64,000 nt of DNA, from NCBI GenBank assembly GCA_902712845.1, contig LR743504.1, positions 3,198,001 to 3,262,000 on the forward strand. The letters are read 5' to 3'. How positions within the stretch are numbered: position 1 is the stretch's first letter; every line of letters begins with the position of its first letter. Under the pieces are notes generated by a model that saw only the letters and a list, made by a program, of their open reading frames with translations, had not been told where the DNA came from and ran no database searches. The translations under genes were made by a program, and so were the position numbers. Of this stretch, positions 28,500-37,065 are shown in pieces. The DNA is from Methylobacterium bullatum. GTDB lineage: Bacteria > Pseudomonadota > Alphaproteobacteria > Rhizobiales > Beijerinckiaceae.

Positions 28500-29755
28500 G
28501 GGCGCTCTTCGTCCTTCTCGGTCTCGGGATCGGCCATCGTGCCGTCCCGGCGAAACGGGGTCATCTCGGCGAGGACCGAGGCCGCCTCGAGCACGTGGTC
28601 GCGCTCGCGGCGGAGATAGTCGGCGATGGCCCGCCGCAGGGCCGGGTCGGCGATGTCGTGGGCCGAATGCATCAGCACCGGCCGGTAGCCGCGGGTGAGC
28701 TTGTGCTCCCCCTGCGCCCCGGCCTCGACGCGCTTGAGGCCGTGCCGGATCGCGTAATCGATGGCCTGATAGTAGCAGACCTCGAAATGCAGGAACGGGT
28801 GGTCCTCGACGCAGCCCCAGTTGCGGCCGTAGAGCGCCACATCGCCGACGAAATTGATGGCGCCGGCGACGTAGCGACCCTCCCGCTTGGCCATGATCAG
28901 CAGGATGCGCTCCGGCATCCGCTCGCCGATGAGGCCGAAAAACGCGCGATTGAGATAGGGCCGGCCCCATTTGCGCGCGCCCGTATCGGCGTAGAACTCG
29001 TAGAACGCATCCCAATGGGCCGGCGTCAGATCGGCGCCGGTGACGTGCTCGATGGTGATGCCCTGGCTCAGGGCGTCGCGGCGCTCGCGCCGGATCGCCT
29101 TGCGCTTGCGCGAGGAGAGCGCCCCGAGGAAATCCTCGAACCCGGCATAGCCGGCATTGTCCCAATGGAACTGCTGGTCGAGCCGCTGGAGGAGCCCCAG
29201 CGCGCCGGCCTGCTCCCATTCCCGCTCCTGCATGAAGGTGACGTGGATCGAGGAGGCCTTGGTCTCCGCCCGGAGCGCGCGCAACCCGGCGATCAGCGCT
29301 GAGGCGGCCTCGGCCACGTCCTGGCCCGGCGCGATGAGGAAGCGCGGGCCGGTGACCGGCGTGAACGGCACGCTGACCTGGAGCTTGGGGTAATACGCCC
29401 CGCCCGCGCGCTCGTAGGCATCGGCCCAGCCATGGTCGAACACGTATTCGCCCTGGCTGTGCGACTTGAGATAGCAGGGCGCGACACCGACGAGCCGCCC
29501 TTCGCGTTCCACCGCCACATGCAGGGGCAGCCACCCGGTCCTGCGCGAGACGCAGCCCGAATCCTCCAGGGCCGAGAGGAAGGCGTGGGAGACGAAGGGA
29601 TTGTGGGTCTCGTCCCCCGCCGCCAGGGTCTCGGGCGACGTGGCGCAGGCATCCCACTCCGCCGCCGGGATCTCGGCGAGGCCGGTGACCGCGCGCACCT
29701 GCAGGGTCGGTGCGGGATCCAGCTCTGGCTCGGCTACCGGTCCGGTCTTTTCCAT
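28496..29755 (-). CDS. FemAB-like / GNAT family N-acyltransferase (DUF482 type)
   Basis: 419 residues. Two GNAT-like halves of the peptidogalycan biosynthesis/FemAB_like family (PF04339): NPFVSHAFLSALEDSGCVS and YVFDHGWADAYERAGG in the first, YEFYADTGARKWGRPYLNRAFF, RYVAGAINFVGDVALYGRNWG and FEVCYYQAIDYAIRHGLKRVEAGAQGEHKLTRGY in the second. Members are widely conserved in alphaproteobacteria; the substrate is not established. It is the first gene of the coupled trio with the M20 amidohydrolase and glutathione peroxidase. Confidence 0.82.
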   Translation of the reverse strand: MEKTGPVAEPELDPAPTLQVRAVTGLAEIPAAEWDACATSPETLAAGDETHNPFVSHAFLSALEDSGCVSRRTGWLPLHVAVEREGRLVGVAPCYLKSHSQGEYVFDHGWADAYERAGGAYYPKLQVSVPFTPVTGPRFLIAPGQDVAEAASALIAGLRALRAETKASSIHVTFMQEREWEQAGALGLLQRLDQQFHWDNAGYAGFEDFLGALSSRKRKAIRRERRDALSQGITIEHVTGADLTPAHWDAFYEFYADTGARKWGRPYLNRAFFGLIGERMPERILLIMAKREGRYVAGAINFVGDVALYGRNWGCVEDHPFLHFEVCYYQAIDYAIRHGLKRVEAGAQGEHKLTRGYRPVLMHSAHDIADPALRRAIADYLRRERDHVLEAASVLAEMTPFRRDGTMADPETEKDEERP

Positions 29756-29818
29756 GACCGCAATCTAACCCTGTCGGGCGAGGGGACAAGCGCGCGCGAT
29801 GCGCGCGGGGAGACGGAT

Positions 29819-30346
29819 CTATCGGCGCTGATCCATGAGCATCAACGCCAGGATATCGCGGATCTCGGCCGTATCGGCCTGGTCGAGGCTCTTCATCCCG
29901 AAATCCGCCAGCAGGCAGGCACGTGCGGCGTCCGCGTCGCTGGTGGCCGCCTCCGGATCGTAATCGGCCCGGTGCCGAGCTTCCTGCAACTCGACGAAGG
30001 TCGTCGCGAGGTAGCGCACGGCAGGACTGACGGCGGCTCTTTTCAGCTTGTCACGGTAGACAGGGCGCAAGCTCGGCTTATCGAGCTCCTCGCATACCTG
30101 CTTCATCCGGGCGTGGGCGAAGCCGCGGTACAGGAGCGTATAGCTCGCCTCACCCTGATGGCACCTCCCCACGAACTCGTCGGCCGCGCGGCGCAGAAGC
30201 GCGTGAAACAAGGCGTAATAGGCCGTGGAGACGGCCCTGCATCGCCGCGCCGGGTTCTGGACCGCACTCCCCGACGACGTCGCGAGCTCCGTTGCGAGAT
30301 CGAGAAGCTCACGAGGATCGAGCATCTCACCGGACGCCCCACTCAT
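29819..30346 (-). CDS. HEPN-like domain protein
   Basis: Alpha-helical protein of 175 residues. The segment RRCRAVSTAYYALFHALLRRA followed later by ELQEARHRADYDP matches the HEPN/UPF0332 pattern (a Tyr-Tyr-x-Leu-Phe-His helix and R-x-ADYD). A classical HEPN ribonuclease needs R-x(4-6)-H; here the residues after the Arg are HRADYD, so the active motif is not clearly present. Its start lies inside the 3' end of the 92-residue gene upstream, a 20-base overlap, so the two are one unit. Such small overlapping HEPN units are often toxin-antitoxin or nucleotidyltransferase-partner modules; this is inference. Confidence 0.6.
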   Translation of the reverse strand: MSGASGEMLDPRELLDLATELATSSGSAVQNPARRCRAVSTAYYALFHALLRRAADEFVGRCHQGEASYTLLYRGFAHARMKQVCEELDKPSLRPVYRDKLKRAAVSPAVRYLATTFVELQEARHRADYDPEAATSDADAARACLLADFGMKSLDQADTAEIRDILALMLMDQRR

Positions 30347-30605
30347 CCTGCGTCACGAGGCGGATGTAGGGATAGGATTCGTCGCCGTTCTCGATCAGTT
30401 CATCCCGGACCCTGTGGGCGATGTCCAAGAGAACCTCCGGCTGCCCAGTCTGGCCGGGCTCGGAGAGAAAGGACAGGAAGTACGCGGGTTCGTCCCCAGA
30501 ATCGAGGGCGGGACGAACCCTGATCGCCCGGACTTGCCCACCGGCAATGGCTCGGGCGGCCGCAAGCCCGATTTCCTCGATGCGGTGGATGGGAAGCTGG
30601 GCCAT
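30327..30605 (-). CDS. Unknown 92-residue protein, partner of HEPN-like gene
   Basis: Small acidic protein (MAQLPIHRIEEIGLAAARAI, then RVRPALDSGDEPAYFLSFL and the end YPYIRLVTQDEWGVR). It has a mixed alpha/beta look and no recognised family. It overlaps and precedes the HEPN-like gene, the usual order of an antitoxin or partner with its toxin. It might neutralise or position that protein. Confidence 0.55.
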   Translation of the reverse strand: MAQLPIHRIEEIGLAAARAIAGGQVRAIRVRPALDSGDEPAYFLSFLSEPGQTGQPEVLLDIAHRVRDELIENGDESYPYIRLVTQDEWGVR

Positions 30606-30644
30606 GCAGCGAATGTGATCCCGATGGCGCGATGCGTCAAACCC

Positions 30645-31397
30645 TCACGGCCGGAATCCCTCGAACACCATCTGGTCGGCATGCTCGTGCGCACGTTGGC
30701 GCTGGTCGGGATTGCGCACCGTCCACGTCATCACCGGCATCCGGCCGAGATGGCGGCAGAGATAGGTCGCGGCACAGGGCAGGTCGTCCACGCGCCAGGA
30801 CAGGAAGTCGGGGCGACTCGCTTCGAGATGCAGCATGTTCGAAAGCGAATGCCGCAGGCTCTCCGGCATCAGCGCATAGGCCGGATCGTCCTGGGTGGTC
30901 TCGCCGACGATTCCGCGCGGGATGTCCGGCGCGAGCCCGGCGAAGGCCTCGATCAAGGCCGGGTCGAAGGACTTCACCGCCACCGGGCCGTCATACCCCG
31001 AGACGATGGCGGCCACGCGCTCGACCAGGCGCAAGTCGCCGGTGAAGCGCGACTTGACCTCGACCACGAGGGGCACCCGGCCGGCGATGGCGGCGAGGGT
31101 GTCGGGCAGGGTCGGAATCGTCTCGGTGGAGCCGGCCACCGCCAGGGACCGGAGGGCGTCCGTCCGCGTCTCGGCCACGAGGGCGACGGCGCCGGTGAGG
31201 CGCCCGAGCGCCTCGTCGTGGAACACCATCGCCTCGCCGTCGGCGCTGAGCTGCACGTCGCACTCGATGGCATAGCCGCCGGCGATGGCGGCTTTCGCCG
31301 CCGCCAGGGTGTTCTCGGGGATGCCGGCGGCGCGGTCGTGCAGGCCGCGATGGGCGATGGGCGTCGCGGTGAGCCAGGCGGGGGCGTTCGACCCCAT
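30645..31397 (-). CDS. Glycerophosphodiester phosphodiesterase
   Basis: Hydrolyses glycerophosphodiesters to glycerol-3-phosphate and an alcohol; TIM-barrel GDPD family, 250 residues, cytosolic by lack of a signal peptide. Motifs: PIAHRGLHD, PENTLAAAKAAIAGGYAIECDVQLSADG (metal and catalytic residues), VFHDEALGRLTG, PLVVEVKSRF, VAVKSFDP and MTWTVRNP. The start ATG is two bases past the stop of the RidA gene upstream, so the two are co-transcribed. The longer in-frame extension overlaps RidA and is not coding. Confidence 0.9.
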   Translation of the reverse strand: MGSNAPAWLTATPIAHRGLHDRAAGIPENTLAAAKAAIAGGYAIECDVQLSADGEAMVFHDEALGRLTGAVALVAETRTDALRSLAVAGSTETIPTLPDTLAAIAGRVPLVVEVKSRFTGDLRLVERVAAIVSGYDGPVAVKSFDPALIEAFAGLAPDIPRGIVGETTQDDPAYALMPESLRHSLSNMLHLEASRPDFLSWRVDDLPCAATYLCRHLGRMPVMTWTVRNPDQRQRAHEHADQMVFEGFRP

Positions 31398-31399
31398 CC

Positions 31400-31873
31400 T
31401 CACTTCACCTCGAACATCGCCTCCACCTCGACGGCGGCGTCGAGGGGCAGTTCGGCGACGCCCACGGTGGAGCGGGCGTGCCGGCCGCGATCGCCCAGAA
31501 CCTCGACCATCAAGTCGGAGGCCCCGTTCATGATCCCGGCGAGGCCGGCGAAGGTCGGCACGGCATTGATGAAGCCGCCGAGGCGCAGGCATTGCACGAC
31601 GCCGCGGTCCAGATCGCCCACGGCCGCCTGCACCTGGGCCAGAACGTTGAGAGCGCAGAGCCGGGCGGCGGCGATGCCGGCCTCCGGGGAAATCTCGGCG
31701 CCGAGCTTGCCCTTGTGGGCATCGGCGAGGGTGCCGTCGGCGCCGAAGCAGATCTGGCCGGAGACGATCACCAGATTGCCGGTGCGGATGAACGGCACGT
31801 AGTTCGCCACCGGGGCCGCGGCCTTCGGCAGCACCAGTCCGAGGGCATCCAGGCGTTCCTTGACCGTGCTCAT
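31400..31873 (-). CDS. RidA family protein (second copy)
   Basis: 157-residue member of the YjgF/RidA superfamily, of the longer subgroup (YjgH/TdcF-like length). Segments: KERLDALGLVLPKAAAPVANY, NLVIVSGQICF, AAARLCALNVLAQVQAAVGDLD, and the conserved Arg in RHARSTVGVAELPLDAAVEVE. It starts at the ATG before STVKER; an in-frame ATG 8 codons upstream is possible. It leads the RidA-glycerophosphodiesterase operon. The upstream spacer to argD (about 300 bases) contains only promoters for both directions as far as seen. Confidence 0.9.
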   Translation of the reverse strand: MSTVKERLDALGLVLPKAAAPVANYVPFIRTGNLVIVSGQICFGADGTLADAHKGKLGAEISPEAGIAAARLCALNVLAQVQAAVGDLDRGVVQCLRLGGFINAVPTFAGLAGIMNGASDLMVEVLGDRGRHARSTVGVAELPLDAAVEVEAMFEVK

Positions 31874-32170
31874 CCGTCCGTCCTTCCCTGAAGGCATGCC
31901 ACCCTTGGGGTCACACCCGACGGGGCGGGACAGAGCACACTTGCTCCGAGCCGCGCAAGCTCCGAGCCGACCCCGCCGCGCGAGCGCCGGATTGTACCCT
32001 GCCGCATAGCTTAACCCTCAGGCATGTCAGGCATATGAACCCGGCCGATCATTGACAGAACCGGCCAATTCTCTAGTAATCACAACCGTGCCGCCCGGTT
32101 TCGAGGCGGCACTTTCATTTGGTGCCGCGGCCAATCCGCGTGCCCGCTTTGACGATGGGAAGTCGGGATC

Positions 32171-33364
32171 GTGACATCCGCCCTTCTGCCGACCTACGCC
32201 CGGGCTCCGATCGCCTTCGAGCGCGGAGAGGGCGCCTGGCTCGTGACGCGCGACGGCGAGCGATATCTCGATTTCGGCGCCGGCATCGCCGTCAACGCCC
32301 TCGGCCACGCCCACCCGCACCTCGTGGAGGCCCTGACCACCCAGGCGCAGAAGCTGTGGCATACCTCGAACCTGTTCGAGATCCCCGAGGGCGAGCGCCT
32401 CGGCCGTCGGCTCGTGGACGCGACCTTCGCGGACGTGGCGTTCTTCGCCAATTCCGGGGCCGAGGCGAACGAGGCCGCCATCAAGATGGCGCGCAAGTAC
32501 CATGCGGCGGGCGGACACCCGGAGCGCTTCCGCATCGTCACCTTCGAGGGCGCGTTCCACGGGCGGACGCTGGCCACCATCGCGGCGGGCGGACAGCAGA
32601 AGTACATCGACGGCTTCGGCCCGAAGGTGGACGGATTCGACCAGGTGCCCTTCGGCGATCACGACGCGCTGGTGGCGGCGATCGGCCCGGAGACGGCCGC
32701 CCTGATGATCGAGCCGATCCAGGGGGAGGGCGGCATCCGCACGGTGCCCACCGAGATGCTGCGCGGCCTGCGGGCGCTCTGCGACGAGCACGGCCTCCTT
32801 CTCATCATGGACGAGGTCCAGACCGGCGTCGGCCGCACGGGCCGCCTGTTCGCCCATGAATGGGCGGGCGTCACCCCCGACATCATGAGCGCGGCCAAGG
32901 GCATCGGCGGCGGGTTCCCCCTCGGCGTCTGCCTCGCCACGGCGGAGGCCGCGCGCGGCATGACGGCGGGGAGCCACGGCACCACCTTCGGCGGCAATCC
33001 GCTCGCCATGGCGGTGGGCAATGCCGTCCTCGACGTGGTGCTCGCCGACGGCTTCCTCGACCACGTCCTGCGGATGGGCCTGCTCCTCAAGCAGCGTCTC
33101 GGCGCCGTCATCGACCGGCATCCGGGGGTGATCTCGGAGATTCGCGGCACCGGCCTCATCCTCGGGCTCAAGCTCGGCGTGCCCAACACCGCCTTCACCG
33201 CGGCGGCGCGCGACGAGCGCCTGCTGGTGATTCCCGCCGGCGACAACGTGGTCCGACTCTTGCCGCCGTTGATCGTCTCCGAGGCGGACGTGGCCGAGGC
33301 GGTCGAGCGCCTCGACGCCACGGCCGGACGGCTCGGGGCGCAGATGCGCGGAGCCGCGGAGTAA
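32171..33364 (+). CDS. argD: Acetylornithine aminotransferase
   Basis: PLP enzyme of arginine synthesis that converts N-acetylglutamate semialdehyde to N-acetylornithine, 397 residues from a GTG after gggatc. Class III aminotransferase landmarks: [51 protein letters not shown] and the Schiff-base lysine at 243 in [11 protein letters not shown]. The argF gene follows 56 bases downstream, the common alphaproteobacterial argD-argF-hslO order. Confidence 0.94.
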   Translation: MTSALLPTYARAPIAFERGEGAWLVTRDGERYLDFGAGIAVNALGHAHPHLVEALTTQAQKLWHTSNLFEIPEGERLGRRLVDATFADVAFFANSGAEANEAAIKMARKYHAAGGHPERFRIVTFEGAFHGRTLATIAAGGQQKYIDGFGPKVDGFDQVPFGDHDALVAAIGPETAALMIEPIQGEGGIRTVPTEMLRGLRALCDEHGLLLIMDEVQTGVGRTGRLFAHEWAGVTPDIMSAAKGIGGGFPLGVCLATAEAARGMTAGSHGTTFGGNPLAMAVGNAVLDVVLADGFLDHVLRMGLLLKQRLGAVIDRHPGVISEIRGTGLILGLKLGVPNTAFTAAARDERLLVIPAGDNVVRLLPPLIVSEADVAEAVERLDATAGRLGAQMRGAAE

Positions 33365-33420
33365 CGCATGGCCGTCCGGGTCCGGCCTCGTCGCCGGACC
33401 GCGACGCCGGCACGACCGAT

Positions 33421-34389
33421 ATGCCCAACACGAAGAACGAGCCGATGATTCCCCAGACCAACGGGACCGCCACCGGGCCCCGCCACTTCCTCGACCTGAA
33501 GGACTTCTCGGGCGAGGACCTCCGCGCCGTCCTGTCCTCAGCGGCCGCGATGAAGGGCCGTCGCCGCAAAGGCGAGATCGCCGCCGAGCGCCCGCTGACG
33601 GGCAAGATGCTGGCGATGGTGTTCGATCGGCCCTCGACCCGCACCCGCGTCTCCTTCGACGTCGCCATGCGCGAGCTCGGCGGTGAGACGCTGATGCTGA
33701 CGGGCAGCGAGATGCAGCTCGGCCGGGGCGAGACCGTGGGCGACACCGCCCGCGTGCTGTCGCGCTACGTCGACGCGATCATGATCCGCATCCTCGACCA
33801 CGACACGATGCTGGAACTGGCCGACTATGCCGAGGTGCCGGTGATCAACGCCCTGACCAAGGTCTCGCATCCCTGCCAGATCATGGCCGACGTGCTGACC
33901 TTCGAGGAGCATCGCGGGCCGATCCAGGGGCGCACCATCGCCTGGTCGGGGGACGCCAACAACGTGCTGGCCTCCTGGGTGCACGCGGCGGCGCGGTTCG
34001 ACTTCACCCTCAACATCGCCGCCCCCCTGGAATTGTCGGCGCCGCCGGCCCTCCTCGCCTGGGCCAGGGCCGAGGGCGCGCGCATCAACGTCACCACCGA
34101 CGCCTTCGAGGCGGTGGACGGGGCGGATGCCGTCGTCACCGATTGCTGGGTCTCCATGGGCGACGACGACGAGCATTACCGCCACAACCTGCTCTCGCCC
34201 TATCAGGTCAACGCCAAGCTGATGGCGGCGGCCAAGAACGACGCGATCTTCATGCACTGCCTCCCCGCCCATCGCGGCGAGGAGGTGACGGCCGAGATCA
34301 TGGACGGCCCGCGCTCGGTGGTGTTCGACGAGGCCGAGAACCGGCTTCACGCGCAGAAGGGCATTCTGGCGTGGTGCCTGGGGGCATGA
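33421..34389 (+). CDS. argF: Ornithine carbamoyltransferase
   Basis: Forms citrulline from ornithine and carbamoyl phosphate, 322 residues, cytosolic trimer. Motifs: carbamoyl phosphate loop [33 protein letters not shown] and the ornithine-binding [12 protein letters not shown]. The chosen ATG (MPNTKNEP) gives the usual length; a second ATG 8 codons later is also plausible. It shares the argD operon. Confidence 0.95.
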   Translation: MPNTKNEPMIPQTNGTATGPRHFLDLKDFSGEDLRAVLSSAAAMKGRRRKGEIAAERPLTGKMLAMVFDRPSTRTRVSFDVAMRELGGETLMLTGSEMQLGRGETVGDTARVLSRYVDAIMIRILDHDTMLELADYAEVPVINALTKVSHPCQIMADVLTFEEHRGPIQGRTIAWSGDANNVLASWVHAAARFDFTLNIAAPLELSAPPALLAWARAEGARINVTTDAFEAVDGADAVVTDCWVSMGDDDEHYRHNLLSPYQVNAKLMAAAKNDAIFMHCLPAHRGEEVTAEIMDGPRSVVFDEAENRLHAQKGILAWCLGA

Positions 34390-34611
34390 GGGACGGCTCG
34401 GACGCGCTTGCACATATCCGCCGACGACGATCTCGGTCGAGGCCTTCCGACTGCGCCAGTGGCGGATGTGGTGTTCGCGCGGCACTGAAGGCCGTGTGAA
34501 ACGGCGGGCTCATCCCTATATCCGGCCCTGGATGCACGGTCGGTGGTTGAGTGCCATACTCGACGATGCGGACGGTCGCGATCTGCACGGCGTTGCTCAT
34601 CCCCCGCGCGA

Positions 34612-34722
34612 CCTCATCCTGAGGTGCCGCGAAGCGGCCTCGAAGGAGGTTTCCAGTGTTCGTCGCGCGAACTGGAGGCCTCCTTCGAGGCCTTCGCTTT
34701 GCTACGGCGCCTCAGGATGAGG
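34612..34722. repeat. Interspersed palindromic repeat family A, copy 1
   Basis: A 111-base element with ends cctcatcctgagg and ctcaggatgagg and inner arms cctcgaaggagg/cctccttcgagg, able to fold into one long branched hairpin. It lies in the 393-base gap between argF and hslO, which otherwise shows no gene. Two more copies lie in the pentose-phosphate cluster. Confidence 0.85.
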
Positions 34723-34782
34723 CCGAGAATCGAGCCAATGCGTTCGGTCCGCGGACCGGATGGCAAGAGACATGGAGAGGCC

Positions 34783-35787
34783 ATGACCTCCGGACACGAG
34801 ATTTCCCCCACGATCATCGACGGCGCCGACGACGTCGCCCTGCCGTTCTCGGTGGAGGCGCTGGACGTGCGCGGTCGCGTGGTCCGGCTCGGCCCCAGCG
34901 TCGACACCATCCTGCGCCGCCACGGCTATCCCGACCCGGTGGCGCGTCTGCTGGGTGAGGCGGCGGCGCTCACCGTGCTGCTGGGCTCGTCCCTGAAGTT
35001 CGAGGGCCGGTTCCAGCTCCAGACCAAGACCGATGGTCCGGTGGAGATGATCGTGGTGGATTTCGAGGCGCCCGACCGCCTGCGCGCCACGGCGCGGTTC
35101 GACGCCGCGCGGATCGAAGCTCTGGGGAGCGCCCCTCTCAAGGATGCCGATCTGATCGGGCAGGGCCACCTCGCCATGACCATCGACCAGGGCAACGATT
35201 TCAGCCGCTACCAGGGCGTCGTGGCCCTGGAGGGTCAGAGCCTGGAGGAGGCGGCCCACCAGTATTTCCGCCAATCCGAGCAGATCCCGACCCAGGTCCG
35301 CCTCGCGGTGGCCGAGCAGTTCGCGGGCGGCGACAAGACCTACCGCGCCGGCGGACTGCTGATCCAGTTCCTGCCGCAATCCCTCGACCGCGCCCGCCTC
35401 GCCGACCTCCCCCCCGGCGACATCCCCGAGGGCCACGTCCATTTCGATGCGGGCGCGGCGCCGGAGGACGATGCCTGGGTGGAGGCGCGCAGCCTCGTCA
35501 ACACGGTGGAGGACCACGAACTGGTCGATCCGGAGGTCTCCTCCGAGCGCCTGCTCTACCGGCTCTTCCACGAGCGCGGCGTACGGGTGTTCGAGACCCA
35601 GGCCATCCACGAGCGCTGCCGCTGCTCGCCCGAGCGCGTCATGGGGATGATCCGCTCGTTCTCGCCCCAGGAGCGCCGGGACATGATCGCCGAGGACGGG
35701 CGCATCGGCATCACCTGCGAGTTCTGCTCGCGCCGCTACGACATCGACCCGGCCGAGGTCGAGGCGGAGGCCGGCGATCCCGCCTGA
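34783..35787 (+). CDS. hslO: Hsp33 redox-regulated chaperone
   Basis: Cytosolic holdase switched on by oxidation, 334 residues. The N-terminal domain has the family pattern VRLGPSVDTILRRHGYPDPVARLLGEAAALTVLL. The C-terminal redox switch carries four zinc-binding cysteines: CRC at 279-281 (ERCRCSPERV) and CEFC at 312-315, followed by RRYDIDPAEV. The ATG follows gagagg. It stands after argF, a common alphaproteobacterial neighbour. A degenerate copy of the final ~170 bases of this gene lies near 38.7 kb. Confidence 0.94.
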   Translation: MTSGHEISPTIIDGADDVALPFSVEALDVRGRVVRLGPSVDTILRRHGYPDPVARLLGEAAALTVLLGSSLKFEGRFQLQTKTDGPVEMIVVDFEAPDRLRATARFDAARIEALGSAPLKDADLIGQGHLAMTIDQGNDFSRYQGVVALEGQSLEEAAHQYFRQSEQIPTQVRLAVAEQFAGGDKTYRAGGLLIQFLPQSLDRARLADLPPGDIPEGHVHFDAGAAPEDDAWVEARSLVNTVEDHELVDPEVSSERLLYRLFHERGVRVFETQAIHERCRCSPERVMGMIRSFSPQERRDMIAEDGRIGITCEFCSRRYDIDPAEVEAEAGDPA

Positions 35788-36248
35788 GGCGTTCTCGCGA
35801 TGGGGTGAGCGGGACGGGGGCCTGCCCGGACACCTGCGACCGACAACCGCCGACGAGGTCTCGTCCCGCCGCGGATCGGCTCTCGTTTCCGGGCCTCGCT
35901 CCGCGGGCCAGAGATAACGAGGGCGGCCGTTACGCCTTCGACTGTCGGTCCGCTGGCCCGACGTCGGAGCCGCGAGCCGTACGACGACAAGACCGGGTGC
36001 GATGCCCACGAACGACGAGGGGTCGGGCGCCGACCCGGATCGACGTGGTCCCATCGCGGGAACGGGCCCGAGCCGCGCGTCTGTCGCCAGGCCATGAGTC
36101 AGCGGCATGATCTGTCAAATCGATGCCCCGCTCCAGCATTGCCTCGGTCCTATACTCTCTCCACTACCGCATGAACGGACATCTCATTGACGACGTGAAC
36201 CGGATTGCTCATGAGACCTCGACACTCAGCCCGAGGAAAAGGTGCCAG
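35788..36248. other. Gene-free spacer after hslO
   Basis: About 460 bases without a convincing gene. The first part is highly GC-rich with frames on both strands but no ribosome binding sites or recognisable proteins. The right end (from about 36140) becomes less GC-rich and probably holds the promoter of the acyltransferase-like gene; aggaaaagg lies just before its start. Confidence 0.5.
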
Positions 36249-36770
36249 ATGACCGGGAACGCTCCTCCGCCGGCATTGCGGTTGTTGCGGCCGGACAAGC
36301 CCGCCATGGCCCTCGGCCTCGCCGTCAGCTACCTCATGCAGAAACCGGCCTTCGCCAACCTGCGGTTCGGCGAGTGGTCCCGCATCCTCGTGGGCCAGAT
36401 CAATCGGGGACATTACTGCTTCGCCATCGATGAAGCGGGCCAGGTCCAGGGCTTCGTCGGCTGGGCGCTGACGAGCCGCGACAAGGCGGAGGCATGGGTC
36501 GAGGGCCGGCTCGCGCTGTCCTACGAGGATAGCCGGGCAGGGGAGTGCCTAGTCTTCAACGCCTGGTCGGCCAATTCCACCCGCGTTCATCGTTTTCTCG
36601 TGGACGAGGCCCGCAAGCTCATCAGCGACAAGCAGACCTTGTACTTCAAGCGTCACTATCCCGACGGAACGACGCGGCCCGTCCGTCTCTCCGTGAACGA
36701 TTTCGTCGCCGGCCACATCGTCCGTGCCGCGACCGCCACGGATTCATCACGTCGCACCGTGTCGCGGTAG
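36249..36770 (+). CDS. HlyC-like toxin-activating lysine acyltransferase homologue
   Basis: 173-residue cytoplasmic protein resembling HlyC, which fatty-acylates internal lysines of RTX toxins using acyl-ACP. Aligned landmarks: YLMQKPAFANLRFGEW, ILVGQINRGHYCFAIDEAG, GFVGWALTSRD, LVFNAWSANS and TLYFKRHY. In HlyC the catalytic His lies in SPLHR and the Asp in FIDW; here the equivalent places read KPAF and VFNAW, so both are replaced. It may be inactive, act differently or belong to a diverged subfamily. The nearby RTX gene on the same strand is its likely partner. The ATG is preceded by aggaaaagg. Confidence 0.7.
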   Translation: MTGNAPPPALRLLRPDKPAMALGLAVSYLMQKPAFANLRFGEWSRILVGQINRGHYCFAIDEAGQVQGFVGWALTSRDKAEAWVEGRLALSYEDSRAGECLVFNAWSANSTRVHRFLVDEARKLISDKQTLYFKRHYPDGTTRPVRLSVNDFVAGHIVRAATATDSSRRTVSR

Positions 36771-36811
36771 CGCGACACCAGACGTCGCACCGTGTCGCGA
36801 TAGCGCGACAC
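36759..36811. repeat. Twin hairpins in a 33-base tandem repeat
   Basis: The palindrome gtgtcgcg-gtag-cgcgacac occurs twice (36759-36778 and 36792-36811, loop gtag or atag) exactly 33 bases apart inside a duplicated unit. The first copy overlaps the last codons and stop of the acyltransferase-like gene. It may be a terminator-like RNA structure, a protein-binding pair of sites or a recent slippage duplication. Confidence 0.7.
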
Positions 36812-37065
36812 CAGGATCCGTCATGAGCCCATCGATGGGATCGGCTCATCCCATGCAGCCGACGGCCATCCTCGCATCGAATTCAATCGATAGGTCATTC
36901 GTCTACTGGAAAGCGATGCCACCCAGTCGCCACATCTGCATATGCCCAGTGGTCTTGCAATTCGCGGCATGGTGCGCACCGAAGCAACTGTCGGTTACGC
37001 AATATTCAGATTTTACGACGATATCTAACCTGAAGGGGAACGGGCACCCCACGTGAAGGCTTGAG

